A program made the position numbers and the translations under genes. Shown in pieces: positions 44,401 to 57,451 of a stretch of DNA of 64,000 nt. How positions within the stretch are numbered: the stretch's first letter is position 1; the number at the start of each line of letters is the position of its first letter. The DNA comes from Zizania palustris (lineage: Eukaryota > Streptophyta > Magnoliopsida > Poales > Poaceae). The notes beneath the pieces were generated by a model that was not told where the DNA came from, searched no databases, and saw nothing but the letters and a program-made list of their open reading frames with translations. The stretch spans positions 31,032,371-31,096,370 of the forward strand of contig JAAALK010000285.1 of the NCBI GenBank assembly GCA_019279435.1. Direction: 5' to 3'.

Positions 44401-46189
44401 GGTGCCGGCATTTTTCAACCCAAAAGTCATGATGACCCATTCGAATAAACCAACAAAACCAAGGCATCGAAAGACAATCTTATAGACGTCCTCTTCGGCC
44501 ATAAAGATTTGATTATAACCGGCATTGCCATCAAGAAAACTTAGTACCTTATGTCCTGAAGCATCATTGATCAGCATGTCGGCTATTGGCATTGGATACT
44601 CGTCTTTTGGAGTGGCTCTGTTCAGATCCCTGAAATCAATGCATACTCATATGTTGCCGCTCCCTTTCTTCTCTACAGGTACAATGTTAGCAACCCATTC
44701 CGCGTACCTGCATGGCCTAATAAATTCAACCTTAAGTAATCGTTCCACTTCTTCTTTAACTCGGTCATAGACGGCCAAATTAAAGCGACGGGGAGACTGC
44801 TTATAAGGCCTAAATCCAGACTTGATGGGCAACCGATGCTCCACGAGCTTGCGGCTTAGCCCTGGCATTTTGCTATACTCCGATGCGAAACAATCGACAT
44901 ATGACCGAAGTAACTTTATTACTTCAGCCTTTTCATCGGGCTGTAAATGTTGGTTTACAAAAGTCGGCCTTGGTACGCTACCATTACCTATATCAACTTC
45001 CTCCAAGGGATCGGCCGACACAAAACCTTGCCCTAATTTTTCTACTTCGCTAAAGTCCTCGATGGCTTCGGCAATACCGTCTTTATTAGACCGATACTGC
45101 TCCACTCGAAACTTTAGCCAATCTAGATTATTCTTGCTAGACATGACTACTAGTACAAAAATAGTCGTCCTACTCCAGCCGGCTTTACAGACACTGGTAT
45201 AAACCGTCCTCCGGATATGCTAACAAAGTCATAATCCGAAAGATCTCTACCTGATAGACAGTCTACTTTGTTATGGACGGCGTCAACCGACACATCGGCC
45301 AAAGCTACTTGGGCTGAAGTATCCGCGGGGATGACCTCCATCTCATCGCCATCCCACTGTACCAAGCACTGGTGTAGGGTAGAGGGGATGCAACAGTTCG
45401 CATGGATCCAGTCGCGTCCGAGTAACACACTATAGTTACCTTGTACGTCGACGACGAAGAATCCTGTTGGCAACGTCTTGTTGCCTACCGTCAACTCCAT
45501 AGAGAGTACTTCCTTGGCTTCGGAGCTCTCGCCGTTGAAGCCGTTGAGCATCAAGTTAGTCTTCTTCAGGTCGTCTTCGTCCCTGCCAAGTTTCTTCAAC
45601 AATGAATAAGGCATTAGGTTAACAGTGGCGCCGCCATCGACGAGCATCCAGGAAATCGGCTTCCCATCGATGTGACCCCTAACATAGAGGGGTTTTAGAT
45701 GGCGATCTGAGTCCTCGGGCTTCTCGAAGATGGTGTTGCGTGGACCGAGGTTCAATTGAGTGACCTCGGCCTCGTCCCGTGGTAGGGCGAACTTGGCGGG
45801 TAATGTTACAATGTTGATGTCCATCGCTTGAGGCGCGGGCCCCTGAGAGACGGGTGAGTAATCATCGTCAAGAAGGTCGTCATCGTCGTCGCTCGGACTA
45901 GGAGCCGGGTTGGTTATCTCAACCGACTTCTCCCTCCATACCTGTTTGGTAGCTGGCCGAGGGCGGATCTCTTCGAAGATAGCATCGCGCTCGGCCTCAG
46001 CTACCTTCTCGCGCATCTCTTGCGCCCGCAGCCTTTGTAGGCGTCTCTTCTATGATTTGGACATGCCCGGAGGAGCCCAAGATGACTGCGGCTTGGTGCC
46101 TGGAGCTACTGTTCGACTCTTGTTAATTCTGGCCGAAGTGTGCCCTTCGGCCTCGGGCACCCTGTGTTCGAAGGGGCTTCGCTGCGAAC
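41468..46189 (-). pseudogene. pol: Gypsy-C pol: protease, RT, two RNase H, integrase (broken)
   Basis: Minus strand. The linker and protease (46016-45150) have LVDGGATVNLMPYSLLKKLG near 45640, the aspartic protease site. RT follows (45140-44000): a purifying LSRKLVEHRLPIKSGFRP entry, then FLDGNAGYNQIFMAEEDV and YIDDVVVKSD (about 44340). First RNase H is at 43948-43500, second RNase H at 43480-43100 (SSTNNQAEYEALLLGLELLE, VYGDSLLVVQQV), then the integrase zinc region (GCEACQKFG, about 42430), core (MATDYFTKWTEAVPLK, LATDQGSSFISKEV, 42290-42100) and C-terminal part with stop at 41470-41468. TAG codons interrupt near 42440 and 42050, and a frameshift lies near 45145. Two RNase H domains mark the Tat lineage. 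Confidence 0.88.
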
Positions 46190-46194
46190 CCCGT

Positions 46195-48171
46195 TGTAGG
46201 ACCGAAAGTAGCGACCAGAGGGGGGGTGAATGGGTGCCTTAAATATTCTTTCGAATGTATGGCCTGTTCCCAACACCCAACGCACCTCAAAAGACTAAGC
46301 AACAGAAAATGAACAGATAGCCTAAGTCTAAAGGTATCTAGCCTAGAATCAACTGATGTTAAACAAAGAATTACCAAAGCAGTGCAACTGGGCAGATAAA
46401 CAAAGTATACTAGACATGTTAGGCCAAACTTCTCAATGAAATGATCTAAGTATATATAAAGTGAGATGAGAAGTTACTGTTCAGATTTGTCTCCTGTTCG
46501 GAACATGGCGAAGCATGCTTCGCCCGTCGAGGTCTGCTTCGGTGGTCGAAGCCTGCTTCGCTGGTCGAAGCCTGCTTCACTGGTCGAAGCCTGCTTCGGA
46601 GGTTAGTTGCGAAGCCTGCCGAAGGCTGTTGTGAAAAAGCCGAAGGTATGTTTTGGTCTAGCCTAGTTCGAAGTGGCAGGGAGCAAAGTATGCTTCGAAG
46701 CGAAGTACGAAAGTATCGAAGCTAGCTTCGATCTGAGTGCTTCGAAGCCTATCCTTCCAACAGAATACTTCGAACACAACGCATAGACGAACAACCTTCG
46801 AACGAAGAAGCGAAGGCTGACACGTGACAGAGAAACCAAAACGAAGCCTACACTCTACCTTCGAACAAATACACCAAGGACCTTCGAAGAAGACGGAAGC
46901 AAACACTGAGCGAAGTCTAACAGAAAGACAAGCTTTGAAGCCAACTTCGAAACTTGTCGAAGTATGGACTTCGAAGAGCTTGAGTCAGAGTACCTTCGCA
47001 CAGACGTTCGAAGTATGAAACGCTGACAGTTCAAAAGGTACTTCGAAGCTAGAAACTCAGGACACAAAACGAAGTTCGAAGTTCAAACGAAGCCTTCGAG
47101 TATATCAGATCAAAGCCTGCCTCACGGAGCTGAGGGGATTCGAACTAAGAGGGTGGCTTCGCCAGAAAACAGTCAGAAAAGGTACTCAGTCCTATCAACT
47201 TCGATCAAAAAGCTGCGCAGAAAAGCAAGCTAGAGTACTAGTGTACTGTTGCTACAGGAAGTAGTACTACTTGCTACAGTGCGCAAGAACTAGTACTCCT
47301 CGTGAAGAACAAGTTACAGCAATAGAGAAGCTTCTTCTCAGGGAATAAATTAACCGCAAGCACACAACAGCAAAGACAGTGAATGAAATGCTGCGCACAT
47401 AAATGCATCGCACAAAACAGCCAAAATAAATTCTCCCAGACAGCAAAGAACCAAGTGAATCTCAGAAAGAACAATGCTTGTTGCCTGGCGGCGCACGCAT
47501 AAACAGGAGAGGAGAGAGACAAAGCAAGAGACAAAATGACCCAAAGGAGTAGTATTGATTTCAGCAAAAGGGTGACCTAACCCTAGGGATTGGGGTCCTA
47601 TTTATAGGCTGCCCAACACTAGGAATATTCCACCAGCACCTTAGGGTTTTTTACAGACGCAGGAATAAAGGAAAAGACTCTATTTCCCTTAGGTATTTTT
47701 ACAGACACGACTGACTGACTGTGGGCCTAGAGATACAAATGACTTATCCGGAAGCTAAGTTTTCGTAGCTACTACAACTTCTCTTTTGGATAGTCGGATA
47801 CAAGATCAACGGATGTCAGTTTTGCGCCGAAACTAACAAAGCCTCCACCGACTTTGCACCAGGTACCCGGATTGGGCCGGCCTAATTCAGCAGCTCTCTC
47901 AGCCCGGCAATCACTCACCGCCCGTGTACCTGAGTCAGTCCTAGTCAACAGCCCAGTGGGTCTTCTGCTGCTCCTGGCCCATGTACCCGAATTGGGCCAG
48001 CCTGACTTCACAGCCTCCTCTGCCCGACAGTCGCTCGCTGCCCGTGTACCTGAGTCACACGCGACCCATGAAATAGCAGATCTCTTCTTCTTCTGTCCTC
48101 TTTGACTTTCGTTGACAATGACTCATCACTTCTGGAGCCATGAGGCCCACGCTATTCAGCATGGCTCCTCA
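46195..48171 (-). repeat. Copia-2 3' LTR
   Basis: TGTAGGACC...CTCCTCA on the plus strand. Dense CTTCGAAG/CGAAGC words at 46500-47160; three copies of a 19 bp unit ('ggtcgaagcctgcttcgct') near 46555, where the 5' LTR has two. Minus-strand TATA: GCCTATAAATAGG (about 47600). Confidence 0.93.
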
Positions 48172-48520
48172 ATCTCCCCCTTGATGAGTGCATTGTCAAC
48201 ACTCCTCTTTTTCAGCTCTTCAGCACCTGCAAGCAAATGTGGAAACACGAAAACAAAACACAAGAAAAACAAAGAAGAAGAAAATAAGGTAAAAGTTTAA
48301 CCCTAATGACCGAAAGCCAAACAAAAACACGAAGTGGTCATTATGGTTAACCAAAAGCTCAAAATGAGTGCGACTTCAGAACAACAAGGATATCAACAGA
48401 GTAAGAACTCCCCCTTAAACTCTGATCCCAAATTTTCTCCCCCTTGTTGACAAGTGAACTCATCAAGCACTCAACAGAGACACAGACTCCCCCTGAAATG
48501 CAGCTCCCCCTCAAAATATG
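48172..48520 (-). other. Copia-2 purine tract and repeated purine-tract-like motifs
   Basis: The tract next to the 3' LTR reads AAGGGGGAGAT on the minus strand (48172-48182). Further copies lie near 48411, 48438, 48489 and 48504 (CTCCCCCTT or CTCCCCCTG on the plus strand). The same arrangement is seen in Copia-1. Confidence 0.8.
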
Positions 48521-49489
48521 CAATGAATGCAACTGGGGTGTAGGTGGAGTGTAGAAAGCATGCTTCTCAGATATGATTGACTGCAATTACAACATCTAAC
48601 AAGTATAGCAAAAGACATACTGTCTAAGATACATGGCATGATCAGTGCAACAGATGATATCTAACGAAAGTCATTAGCACGCATTTTTCAGTTTTTGCAA
48701 AGTAAAAACATCACCACATCTTCCAGTTGACAAGCAAGGTAAAACATGAGATGTAGAAGCTAATTGATATCTACCAAGATAAGCATTGTCCAAAACAAAG
48801 TGCTTAAGCAAACTTGTTATCATTTCAATTTTCAAGCTTTTTCTTTTTCCTTTTTCATTTTTGCCAGGGGTTATTTGTATGTCAAACCTTATGCTGACCG
48901 ACCAAGTCAAGCCTAGGCCAGAACTGGACCATCAGAAGCTTAAGACATTGGTCTTGGCATACATTGCACTGTCCTAGTTCATACCAAAGTGCTATGGTAC
49001 GTAGTCCAGAACAATGTAATGCGACAAACACAAACCCACCTGGATCTTTTCACGTTATGCATAAAAAGGCATGGAACTTTCATTTTTCACGATTTTTCAT
49101 CATTTTTATAGCACATTTCCATGTTTAAAGCATACAGATGTCCAAGTTGCATATTTGCATCTAAGTCAGGAACTAGCTACAAGGTATGTATCAGATAGCA
49201 AGAACATTCAGCCTACGCATGCTAGTTACCAGAAGCAATGGTGATCATTTTTCAATTTTAAAGTATAAAAACCATGCATATGACAGATATCAGATATATT
49301 AAGTGAACTGAACCAAAGCATGATCAATGACAAGTATCAAAAAGCATGTACCAGCTAGAATAAGTAAAGCAGTTCAATCATATAACAGAAGCAGCTCTAA
49401 AGTGTGATATGTGAATATGTAAGATATGAACACACACAAAAAGACTCAAGAAAAGAGTAAAGAAGAAAGAAAAACTGCCGCAAAATATC
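48521..49489. other. Copia-2 post-pol spacer, no ORF
   Basis: About 1 kb of AT-rich sequence between the repeated purine tracts and the pol stop, matching the corresponding spacer of Copia-1 in length. No env-like frame is seen. Confidence 0.6.
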
Positions 49490-52400
49490 CTAGAAAGGAT
49501 ACACAACACCCAAATCCCCTCGTAAACGCTCAAATGTAGACTGATCTAGGGGTTTGGTGAAAATATCAGCCAACTGATGATGGGTATCAACATGAACAAG
49601 GTCAATGACACCTTTCTCATATTGATCCCGCAGAAAGTGAAAGCGCACATCAATGTGTTTGGTTTTTGAATGGAGACATGGGTTTTTCCCTACACTAATT
49701 GCACTGGTGCTGTCGCAAAACAAAGGAACTCTAGTAGGAAAGAACAACCCAAAATCTCGCAGAGTGGAAATCATCCAAACCAACTATGAGCAGCAGCTGG
49801 CAGCAGCTACATACTCAACCTCTATGGTCGAAAGAGCAACTCCAGATTGCTTTCGAGAAGACCAAGAGACAAGAGAAGAACCAAGAAACTGGCAAGTACC
49901 GGAAGTCGACTTGCGATCCAATCGGCACCCACCAAAATCGGCATCCGAAAAGCCAGATAAATCGAGAGATGATGAAGCTGAATAGAAAAGACCAAGATCG
50001 GGCGCATAAGTGAGATACCTGAAGATGCGTTTGACAACCTGCCGGTGAGACGCGCGTGGTGAAGACTGAAAACAGCGCGCAAAGTCCCACTGCGAACTGT
50101 ATGTCCGGTCTTGTTGCCGTCAAGTACAGCAGCGAACCGATCATCCCTTGAAACTCCCTTTCATTGACCTTAACGCCACTCTCGTCCTTGTCTAGACCCC
50201 TAGATGTGCCCATCAGGGTCATCTGCGGCTTCAATTCACCACCAAAGTCAAATTTCTTAAGCATATCGCGAGTGTACTTACCCTGGTGGATGAAGGTGCC
50301 GTCCTTGGTCTGCTTGATCTCGAGCCCTAAGAAGTACTTGAGCTCACCCATGAGGCTCATCTCAAACTCACTGTGCATTTGCTCAGAAAACTTGGACACA
50401 AGATCATTAGTAGTACCGCCAAAAATAATATCATCCACGTAAATCTGAGCGACTAAAAAATCTGAAGCAACTCTGAGCAAGAAGAGAGTTTTATCCACTG
50501 AACCCATCACAAAACCCTTCCCTAACAAAAACTGCTTCAACTGGTCATACCAAGCCCTGGGGGCTTGCTTCAACCCGTATAAAGCCTTTTGCAGCTTAAA
50601 AACATGTCGAGGAAACTTAGGGTTCTCAAAACCGGGGGGTTGCCTAACATAAACTTCCTCTTCTATGTACCCGTTCAGAAAAGCACTCTTGACATCCATT
50701 TGAAAAAGCTTAAAACCCTTCGAAACAGCAAAAGCTAGAAGAATACGAATGGACTCAAGACGGGCAACAGGAGCGAAGGTTTCTTCAAAGTCAATACCTT
50801 CCTTCTGGCAAAAACCCTGGGCAACTAGTCGAGCTTTGTTGCGCACCACAACCCCATCTTCACCTTGTTTGTTCTTAAATACCTACTTGGTGCCTATGGG
50901 GTTGCATCCTGGTGGTGGCTCAACTAGTGTCCAAACCCAATTACGGACAAAGTTCTCAAGCTCTTCTTGCATAGCATTAATCCAATTAGAATCAGAAAGA
51001 GCATGAGAAACATCTCTGGGCTCAAAAGATGCAACAAAAGCAGATTCAGCAAACACAACAAGAGAGGTAGAAGAACGCAAAGTTCTCTCAGTCAAATCAC
51101 CGATGATGAGCTCCGAGGGGTGATCACGCTGAACTGCTCAGGATCCTTGGTGATCTGAAGTCACCTCACCGGAGTCAGCAGCTGGCACCTCTGGACTCGA
51201 CTGAGGGGGCTCGATCGTAGTGGAAGAAGTGATCAGAGGTCCGCCCTCATCCTTAGTCGAAGTCTCAGAAGGTGTGGGCTCTGCAGGAGGTGCAGAAGGC
51301 CTACCCTCATCAGCAGCTGGAGTATCCTCATCTTCCTCGAAGATGGACTCTCCGAGCTCATCATCACCAGAAGGCTCAAAAGAAGGAGTTAAAGAAGGCA
51401 AGGACTCATCAAATGAAACTTCGCAAGTCTCGACAAGCTGCTGGGTTTCGAGTTTCCAAACACGGAAACCTCGAGAATGCAATGCATAACCAAGAAAAAC
51501 ACCATCCCAGCAACGAGACTCAAACTTGTCCAAATGCCCTCCCTTCTTGAGCACAAAGCACTTGCAGCCAAACGCTCGCAAGAGACTCACCTTGGGCTGT
51601 CTGCCAAACCGCAACTCATACGAAGTCTTACCTAAGTAAGCTCGAAGAAAAATGCGGTTGGCCAGATAGCAAGCCGTGTTCATGGCTTCAGCCCAAAACC
51701 GCCTAGGAGTCCTGTGCTCATCGAGCATCGTCCTAGCCATCTCGACTAGCGTGCGGTTCTTTCGTTCCACAACGTCGTTCTGTGGGGGAGTATAAGGAGA
51801 GGAAAACTGATGGTCCATACCCTGATCACTACAGAAGCTGACGAACTGAGAGTTCTTGAACTCAGAGCCGTTGTCGGAGCGAATTGCTCACATTCGACCA
51901 TTGTTCTCATTCTTCAGCTTCAAAATCAGGTCATGAACAAACTGAAATGTTTCATCCTTAGACTCCAAAAAGAAAACCCACGAGAATCGAGAGAAGTCAT
52001 CAACAATGACAAGTGCGTACTACTTCCCACCAACTGAATGTACCCGAGCTGGACCAACAGTGTCCAAGTGTAAAAGCTCGCCCGGATACGAAGTCATCAC
52101 CTGAGTCATAGGTGAGTGAGAAGCGGCAACCATTTTCCCATGATGACAGGGATGACAAACTAGATCCTTCTCCATCTTAAGCTTGGGCAATCCTCGGATG
52201 AGGTCCATAGAGCTCGACCTGACTAGCAGATCAAAACTCAAATGACCTAACCTTCTATGCCACTTCCAGAGCTCAGAGGAGGATCTAGCAATCAAACAGC
52301 GAGAAGGGCCAAAAGAACTAGAGAAGTCAATTCAAAAAACTTTACCGAATGGTAAAATCTGGCAAATCAAAGACCCTCTAGAATCAAACACAGAAGAATT

Positions 52401-53460
52401 GCCCTTCTTAAAACGCACTTCCAAACCATCCTCAAGAAGTTGCGAAACAGAAATCAAATTGAAGTTCAAATTCTTAACCAAAGCAACATTCATCAAAGAG
52501 AAATGATCTGAAATGCGAATAGAGCCTATGCCACTTACCTTCCCTTGACCACTGTTCCCGAATGTGATGTACTCTTTGGAGCTCGGGGGAGTGAGACTGG
52601 AGAACCATCTGCGATGTCCCGTCATGTGGCGAGAACACACTGAGTCCATGATCCAAACGTCCTCCAGTCCCCGATCCTGCACAATCAGTGGCTGTAAGTG
52701 GGAGCAAATGGTCCGGCACCAGGTTTAGCAAAAGAGCTAAACCAGTGTCGAGCCATCTACTCAAAAGATGGAAAGCGAAAACCATCAAGTGAATTTGGAG
52801 CAAAACGCGGCTCAAAGCGCGGTCCTCGGTTCTGCATAACCTGTGGCCACGAGGTCCAGGACCGTAGCCAACACGGTCTGGAACTCTGCCGGAACGGACA
52901 CCACCAACTAGAGCACGTGCAAGAAAGCCATCTCCTCTACCACCACCTATACGATGCAGCCTGGCCTCCAGCCTCTCCCCGCGTCGAGGAACACGCAGTC
53001 TACCACCCTGCTGGTAGAACTGCTCCTGACCACCATAAGCTCTCTCTGCTCTCTCAACTCGCTTCCTCCTGAAGCAAAACTCCGCAAGATGCCCATCTCT
53101 CTGACAGTACTCACAATGATAGGTGGGCTTCTTGGGATGTGGTTGAGGCTTGGGATGTTTGGTCTTGGTGGTGTTAGGTGTAGTCTTCTTGGGCTGAGAG
53201 GGTCCAGGAAGAGAGTCTAGAGGAGTGTGGAGATGTTTGGGATTTGGAACCCAGATAGGTTTCTTGGGTGGAGCTTTAGGTGGTTCATGGATCACTCCAT
53301 CCTTGGGCTGACAAGCCTGGGAAGACTCAGTGGAGTGAGTCTTGGGATACCTCTGCTCTGGAGTCATTTTACTCCACTCCACTGCCCGGCTAATGGCACT
53401 CTCAAAGTCAGCCTTGGTGTAGGTGTAACCTACCCCAAACCCATCCTGCCTCTTGAACTG
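49490..53460 (-). pseudogene. pol: Copia-2 pol, broken: protease, integrase, RT, RNase H
   Basis: Second zinc knuckle CEYCQRDGHLAEFC near 53110. Protease WIMDSVCSRHMTG near 52650, where the usual DSG active-site triad is DSV. Integrase HHCC (HRRLGHLSFDLL, CHPCHHGK, 52260-52140), core LDTVGPAR, RSDNGSEFKN and VVERKNRT (52060-51760). Serine/acidic linker 51450-51150. RT ARLVAQGFCQKEGIDF, FQMDVKSAFLNG, AQIYVDDIIFGG (50840-50430). A frameshift near 50060 breaks RNase H; the last part (WMISTLRDFGLFF, HVDTHHQLADIFTKPLDQ) ends at the stop 49492-49490. Two Trp codons have become TAG (near 52022 and 50883). Not functional. Confidence 0.9.
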
Positions 53461-53580
53461 CTAGATCATCATGCCGAGCTGTGGCTCTCTGGCACTGATC
53501 CAACTCAGGACAGAACGGAGGTAAAAGTTCTCATTCTGAGAATCAGCTAGCTCCTCTCTCAAGGAAGCTAGAACCTCCAC

Positions 53581-55437
53581 CTAAGACAAGCAGGTCTCAC
53601 ACTCACTCTCTACTTGGACAGACTTCTCGGCTTTTAGCTTGATCAACTCAAGTCTAAGAGACAGGCAGTTCTCACAGACAGTGGGTGGAACTGATAATGT
53701 CTCAAGCTCTAGCCTAGTCTGCGCAAGCTCAGCTCTCAACCTCTCCAAATCACCCAAATGTTCATCGCCCTTGGATTTCAGCTCAGCTAAGGCAGCTAGA
53801 TTAGATGGGCAATCAACGCAGGGTGTGACGACAGTGGCTTGAGCATCTTTCAGCTCCAACTGAGCGCTTTCAAGCTCAGTGGCCAAAGCGTCCCTCTCAT
53901 CAACCCTTTCTGTGTACCTGTACTTCAAAGTCGATAGGTCACACAGAAGCACCTCACACTTCGGGCACTCACTGCTATCACCCAAGCAAGGGGAAGAAGA
54001 TAGACTATCAATTCTGCCATTGGCTATGGCAAGCTCACTCTCTAACTCATCTATCCTCTTCTTGGCCCCCCTAAGCAGTTTTTCCCGATATTTCAGCTCC
54101 TGACGATTGCTCTCAAGTAAATCAACGATTTCGCGCTCATAGGATGATACCTTTTCATTGTCGTCGTCGTCGGAGTCGTCGGAGGAGCTCTTTTCTTCCT
54201 TATCCCCAAGAGCCATTGAATAGAAGCTCTTGCGGGATCTTCGGCACTGGTGTGAGCGGCTCTTCGGCTTGTCTCCGAAGGCCATGAAGCAGAGGCCCGC
54301 CGGATCGTCCTTGTCCTTCCCCTTCCTGATGGCGATCTCCTCATCGCTTGAGCTCGATGAAGAGGAAGAAGACGTGGACCGCTTGGAGTAGCTCTTCTCC
54401 ATCTCGGTGAAGAAGGCCTTGTCGCACTTCTTGTTCTCTCGCCGGTAATCCTTTAGGGCCTTCTTGAAGAATCTGGTCTTCGGCTTGCCCTTGTTGAATG
54501 ATGAGCTCTCGTGCTTGCCGGAGTCGTGGAAGCTGCCACCGGTGCCCTTCTTGTGTCCATTGCGCTTGGGGCAGTCGGCGATGATGTGTCCTGGATCACC
54601 ACACTCAAAGCACCCGGATTTTGTGCCGTGTCTTTTGAACATTCTCTTGTCATAGACACGACGCACCCGGTTGTTAAAGAGACACAAATCATCATCTCCC
54701 AACAACTCATGCTAGTCCTCAGTGATAGACATCAAAGAGAACCCAGCACAACTCACAGAAGAAGGATCAACAGAAGGTGTAGCAAGGGCCAGGGATTTTG
54801 ATCCAGAACCAGTGAGATTTGATCTCAGCTGGATATCTACCTCAGTGGCCTTCAGCTTGCTAAACAACTCAGAAATGGTCAAGGTATCGTAAGAAGTGCT
54901 CTCAACGATAGAGGATACCTTGATCTCCCAGATCTTTGGGTCCAAGGTATGGAGAACCTTGAGCGCCTGCTCGTGATCTGAGACTAACTGAGCACCCTCA
55001 GCCTTGTTGTCCCGAAGCTTGTTAATGATCGATTGAAAGCGACCAAACAAAGCTTCAACAGATTCACCCGGCTTTTGTGTGAAGTTCTCGTACTCACGCT
55101 GGTAGGTCTGATAGAGCCGAGCCTTGACCTGAGCTGTTCCCTCATGGTGTGCCTTGAGGGTAGCCCAGATCTCTCTCGCAGTGGAGAGATGGCTCACACG
55201 CTCAAACTCAGTGGGACCTAAACTAGAGAAAAGAATGTTCACAGCCTTACTGTTGCTCAGATGCTGAGCAATGATACCAGGAGTACCATGCTCAGCGACT
55301 GGCAATATGACAAACGTGGTGTGAACGCAAATGTCGCAAATGTCCGAGCCCTGGCTCATGAGATAGGCTCGCATGCGAGTCTTCCAATAGTTATAGCCAT
55401 AGGCTTCCAAGGACGGGACCTTGCCAGGAGAAGTCAT
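53581..55437 (-). pseudogene. gag: Copia-2 gag with an internal stop
   Basis: ATG 55437 (MTSPGKVPSLEAYGYNYWK); the capsid part EIWATLKAHHEGTAQVKARL and ESVEALFGRFQSIINKLRDN runs to TAG 54714-54712. The same frame resumes at once (HELLGDDDLCLFNNR) and holds the zinc knuckle CFECGDPGHIIADC (near 54610), a Lys-rich part, a Ser run (SSSSSSSSSDEE), and a long heptad-like coiled coil with CPKC, CVDC and CENC pairs to TAG 53583-53581. Both stops look premature, as in Copia-1. The layout matches Copia-1 gag domain by domain, but the sequences differ, so they are separate families. Confidence 0.85.
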
Positions 55438-55482
55438 GATCACTACTGGGGTTTAGAACCGGTTAAGGTATGGAAAAACCCT

Positions 55483-55500
55483 AACCAAGCTCTGATACCA
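55483..55500 (-). other. Copia-2 primer binding site
   Basis: The minus strand reads TGGTATCAGAGCTTGGTT two bases after the LTR, complementary to initiator methionine tRNA. Confidence 0.9.
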
Positions 55501-55502
55501 CT

Positions 55503-57446
55503 TGTAGGACTGAAAGTAGCGACCAGAGGGGGGGGGGTGAATGGGTGCCTTAAAAATTCTTTCGAATATATGGCCTGTTCCCAACACCCAACGCACCTCA
55601 AAAGACTAAGCAACAGAAAATGAACAGATAACCTAAGTCTAAAGGTATCTAGCCTAGAATCAACTGATGTTAAACAGAGAATTACCAAAGCAGTGCAACT
55701 AGGCAGATAAACAAAGTATACTAGACATGTTAGGCCAAACTTCTCAATGAAATTATCTAAGTATATATAAAGTGAGATGAGAAGTTACTGTTCAGATTTG
55801 TCTGTTGTTCGGAACTTGGCGAAGCCTGCTTCGCCCGTCGAGGTCTGCTTCGGTGGTCGAAGCCTGCTTCACTGGTCGAAGCCTGCTTCGGAGGTTAGTT
55901 GCGAAGCCTGCCGAAGGCTGTTGTGAAAAAGCCGAAGGTATGTTTTGTTCTAGCCTAGTTCGAAGTGGCAGGGAGCGAAGTATGCTTTGAAGCGAAGTAC
56001 GAAAGTATCGAAGCTAGCTTCGATCTGAGTGCTTCGAAGCCTATCCTTCGAACAGAATACTTCGAACGCAACGCACAGACGGACAACCTTCGAACGAAGA
56101 AGCGAAGGCTGACACGCGACAGAGAAACCAAAACGAAGCCTACACTCTACCTTCGAACAAACACACCAAGGACCTTCGAAGAAGACGGAAGCAAACACTG
56201 AGCGAAGTCTAACAGAAAGACAAGCTTTGAAGCCAACTTCGAAACTTGTCGAAGTATGGACTTCGAAGAGCTTGAGTCAGAGTACCTTCGCACAGATGTT
56301 CGAAGTATGAAACGCTGACAGTTCAAAAGGTACTTCGAAGCTAGCAACTCAGGACACAAAACGAAGTTCGAAGTTCAAACGAAGCCTTCGAGTATATCAG
56401 ATCGAAGCCTGCCTCACGGAGCTGAGGGGCTTCGAACTGAGAGGGTGGCTTCGCCAGAAAACAGTCAAAAAAGGTACTCAGTCCTGTCAACTTCGATCAA
56501 AAAGCTGCGCAGAAAAGCAAGCTAGAGTACTAGTGTACTGTTGCTATAGGAAGTAGTACTACTTGCTACAGTGCGCAAGAACTAGTACTCCTTGTGAAGA
56601 ACAAGTTACAGCAACAGAGAAGCTTCTTCTCAGGGAATAAATTAACTGCAAGCACACAACAGCAAAGACAATGAATGAAATGCTGCGCACATAAATGCTT
56701 CGCACAAAACAGCCAAAATAAATTCTCCTAGATAGCAAAGAACCAAGTGAATCTCAGAAAGAACAAGGCTTGTTGCCTGGCGGCGCACGCATGAACAGGA
56801 GAGGAGAGAGACAAAGCAAGAGACAAAATGACCCAAAGGAGTAGTATTGATTTCAGCAAAAGGGTGACCTAACCCTAGGGATTGGGGTCCTATTTATAGG
56901 CTGCCCAACACTAGGAATATTCCACCAGCCCCTTAGGGTTTTTTATAGACGCAGGAATAAAGGAAAAGACTCTACTGCCCTTAGGTATTTTTACAGACAC
57001 GACTGACTGACTGTGGGCCTAGAGATACAAATGACTTATCCGGATGCTAAGTTTTCGTAGCGACTAAGGCTTCTCTTCTGGACAGTCGGATACAAGATCA
57101 ACGGATGTCAGTTTTGCGCCGAAACTGACAAAGCCTCCAACAACTTTGCACCAGGTACCCGGATTGGGCCGGCCTGATTCCGCAGCTCTCTCAGCCCGGC
57201 AATCACTCACCGCCCGTGTACCTGAGTCAGTCCTGGTCAATAGCCCAGTGGGTCTTCTGCTGCTCCTGGCCCATGTACCCGGATTGGGCCAGCCTGACTT
57301 CGCAGCCTCCTCTGCCCGACAGTCGCTCGCTGCCCGTGTACCATGAAACAGTAGATCTCTTCTTCTTCTGTCCTCTTTGACTTTCGTTGACAATGACTCA
57401 TCACTTCTGGAGCCATGAGGCCCACGCTATTCAGCATGGCTCCTCA
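55503..57446 (-). repeat. Copia-2 5' LTR
   Basis: Pairs with 46195-48171. It is 33 bp shorter, with one 19 bp unit fewer and a missing 'cctgagtcacacgcgac' stretch near 57340. Confidence 0.93.
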
Positions 57447-57451
57447 CCCGT

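Larger units (their letters stand above)
46190..57451 (-). mobile_element. Copia-2: full-length Sirevirus-type element nested in Gypsy-C
   Basis: The element is 46195-57446 (11.3 kb), with exact target duplications CCCGT at 46190-46194 and 57447-57451. 5' LTR 55503-57446, 3' LTR 46195-48171. Minus-strand gag at 55437-53581, pol to 49490, then repeated purine tracts. The LTRs are closely similar. It is the innermost and therefore youngest layer of the nest. Gag-pol carries several stops and at least one frameshift. Confidence 0.93.
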
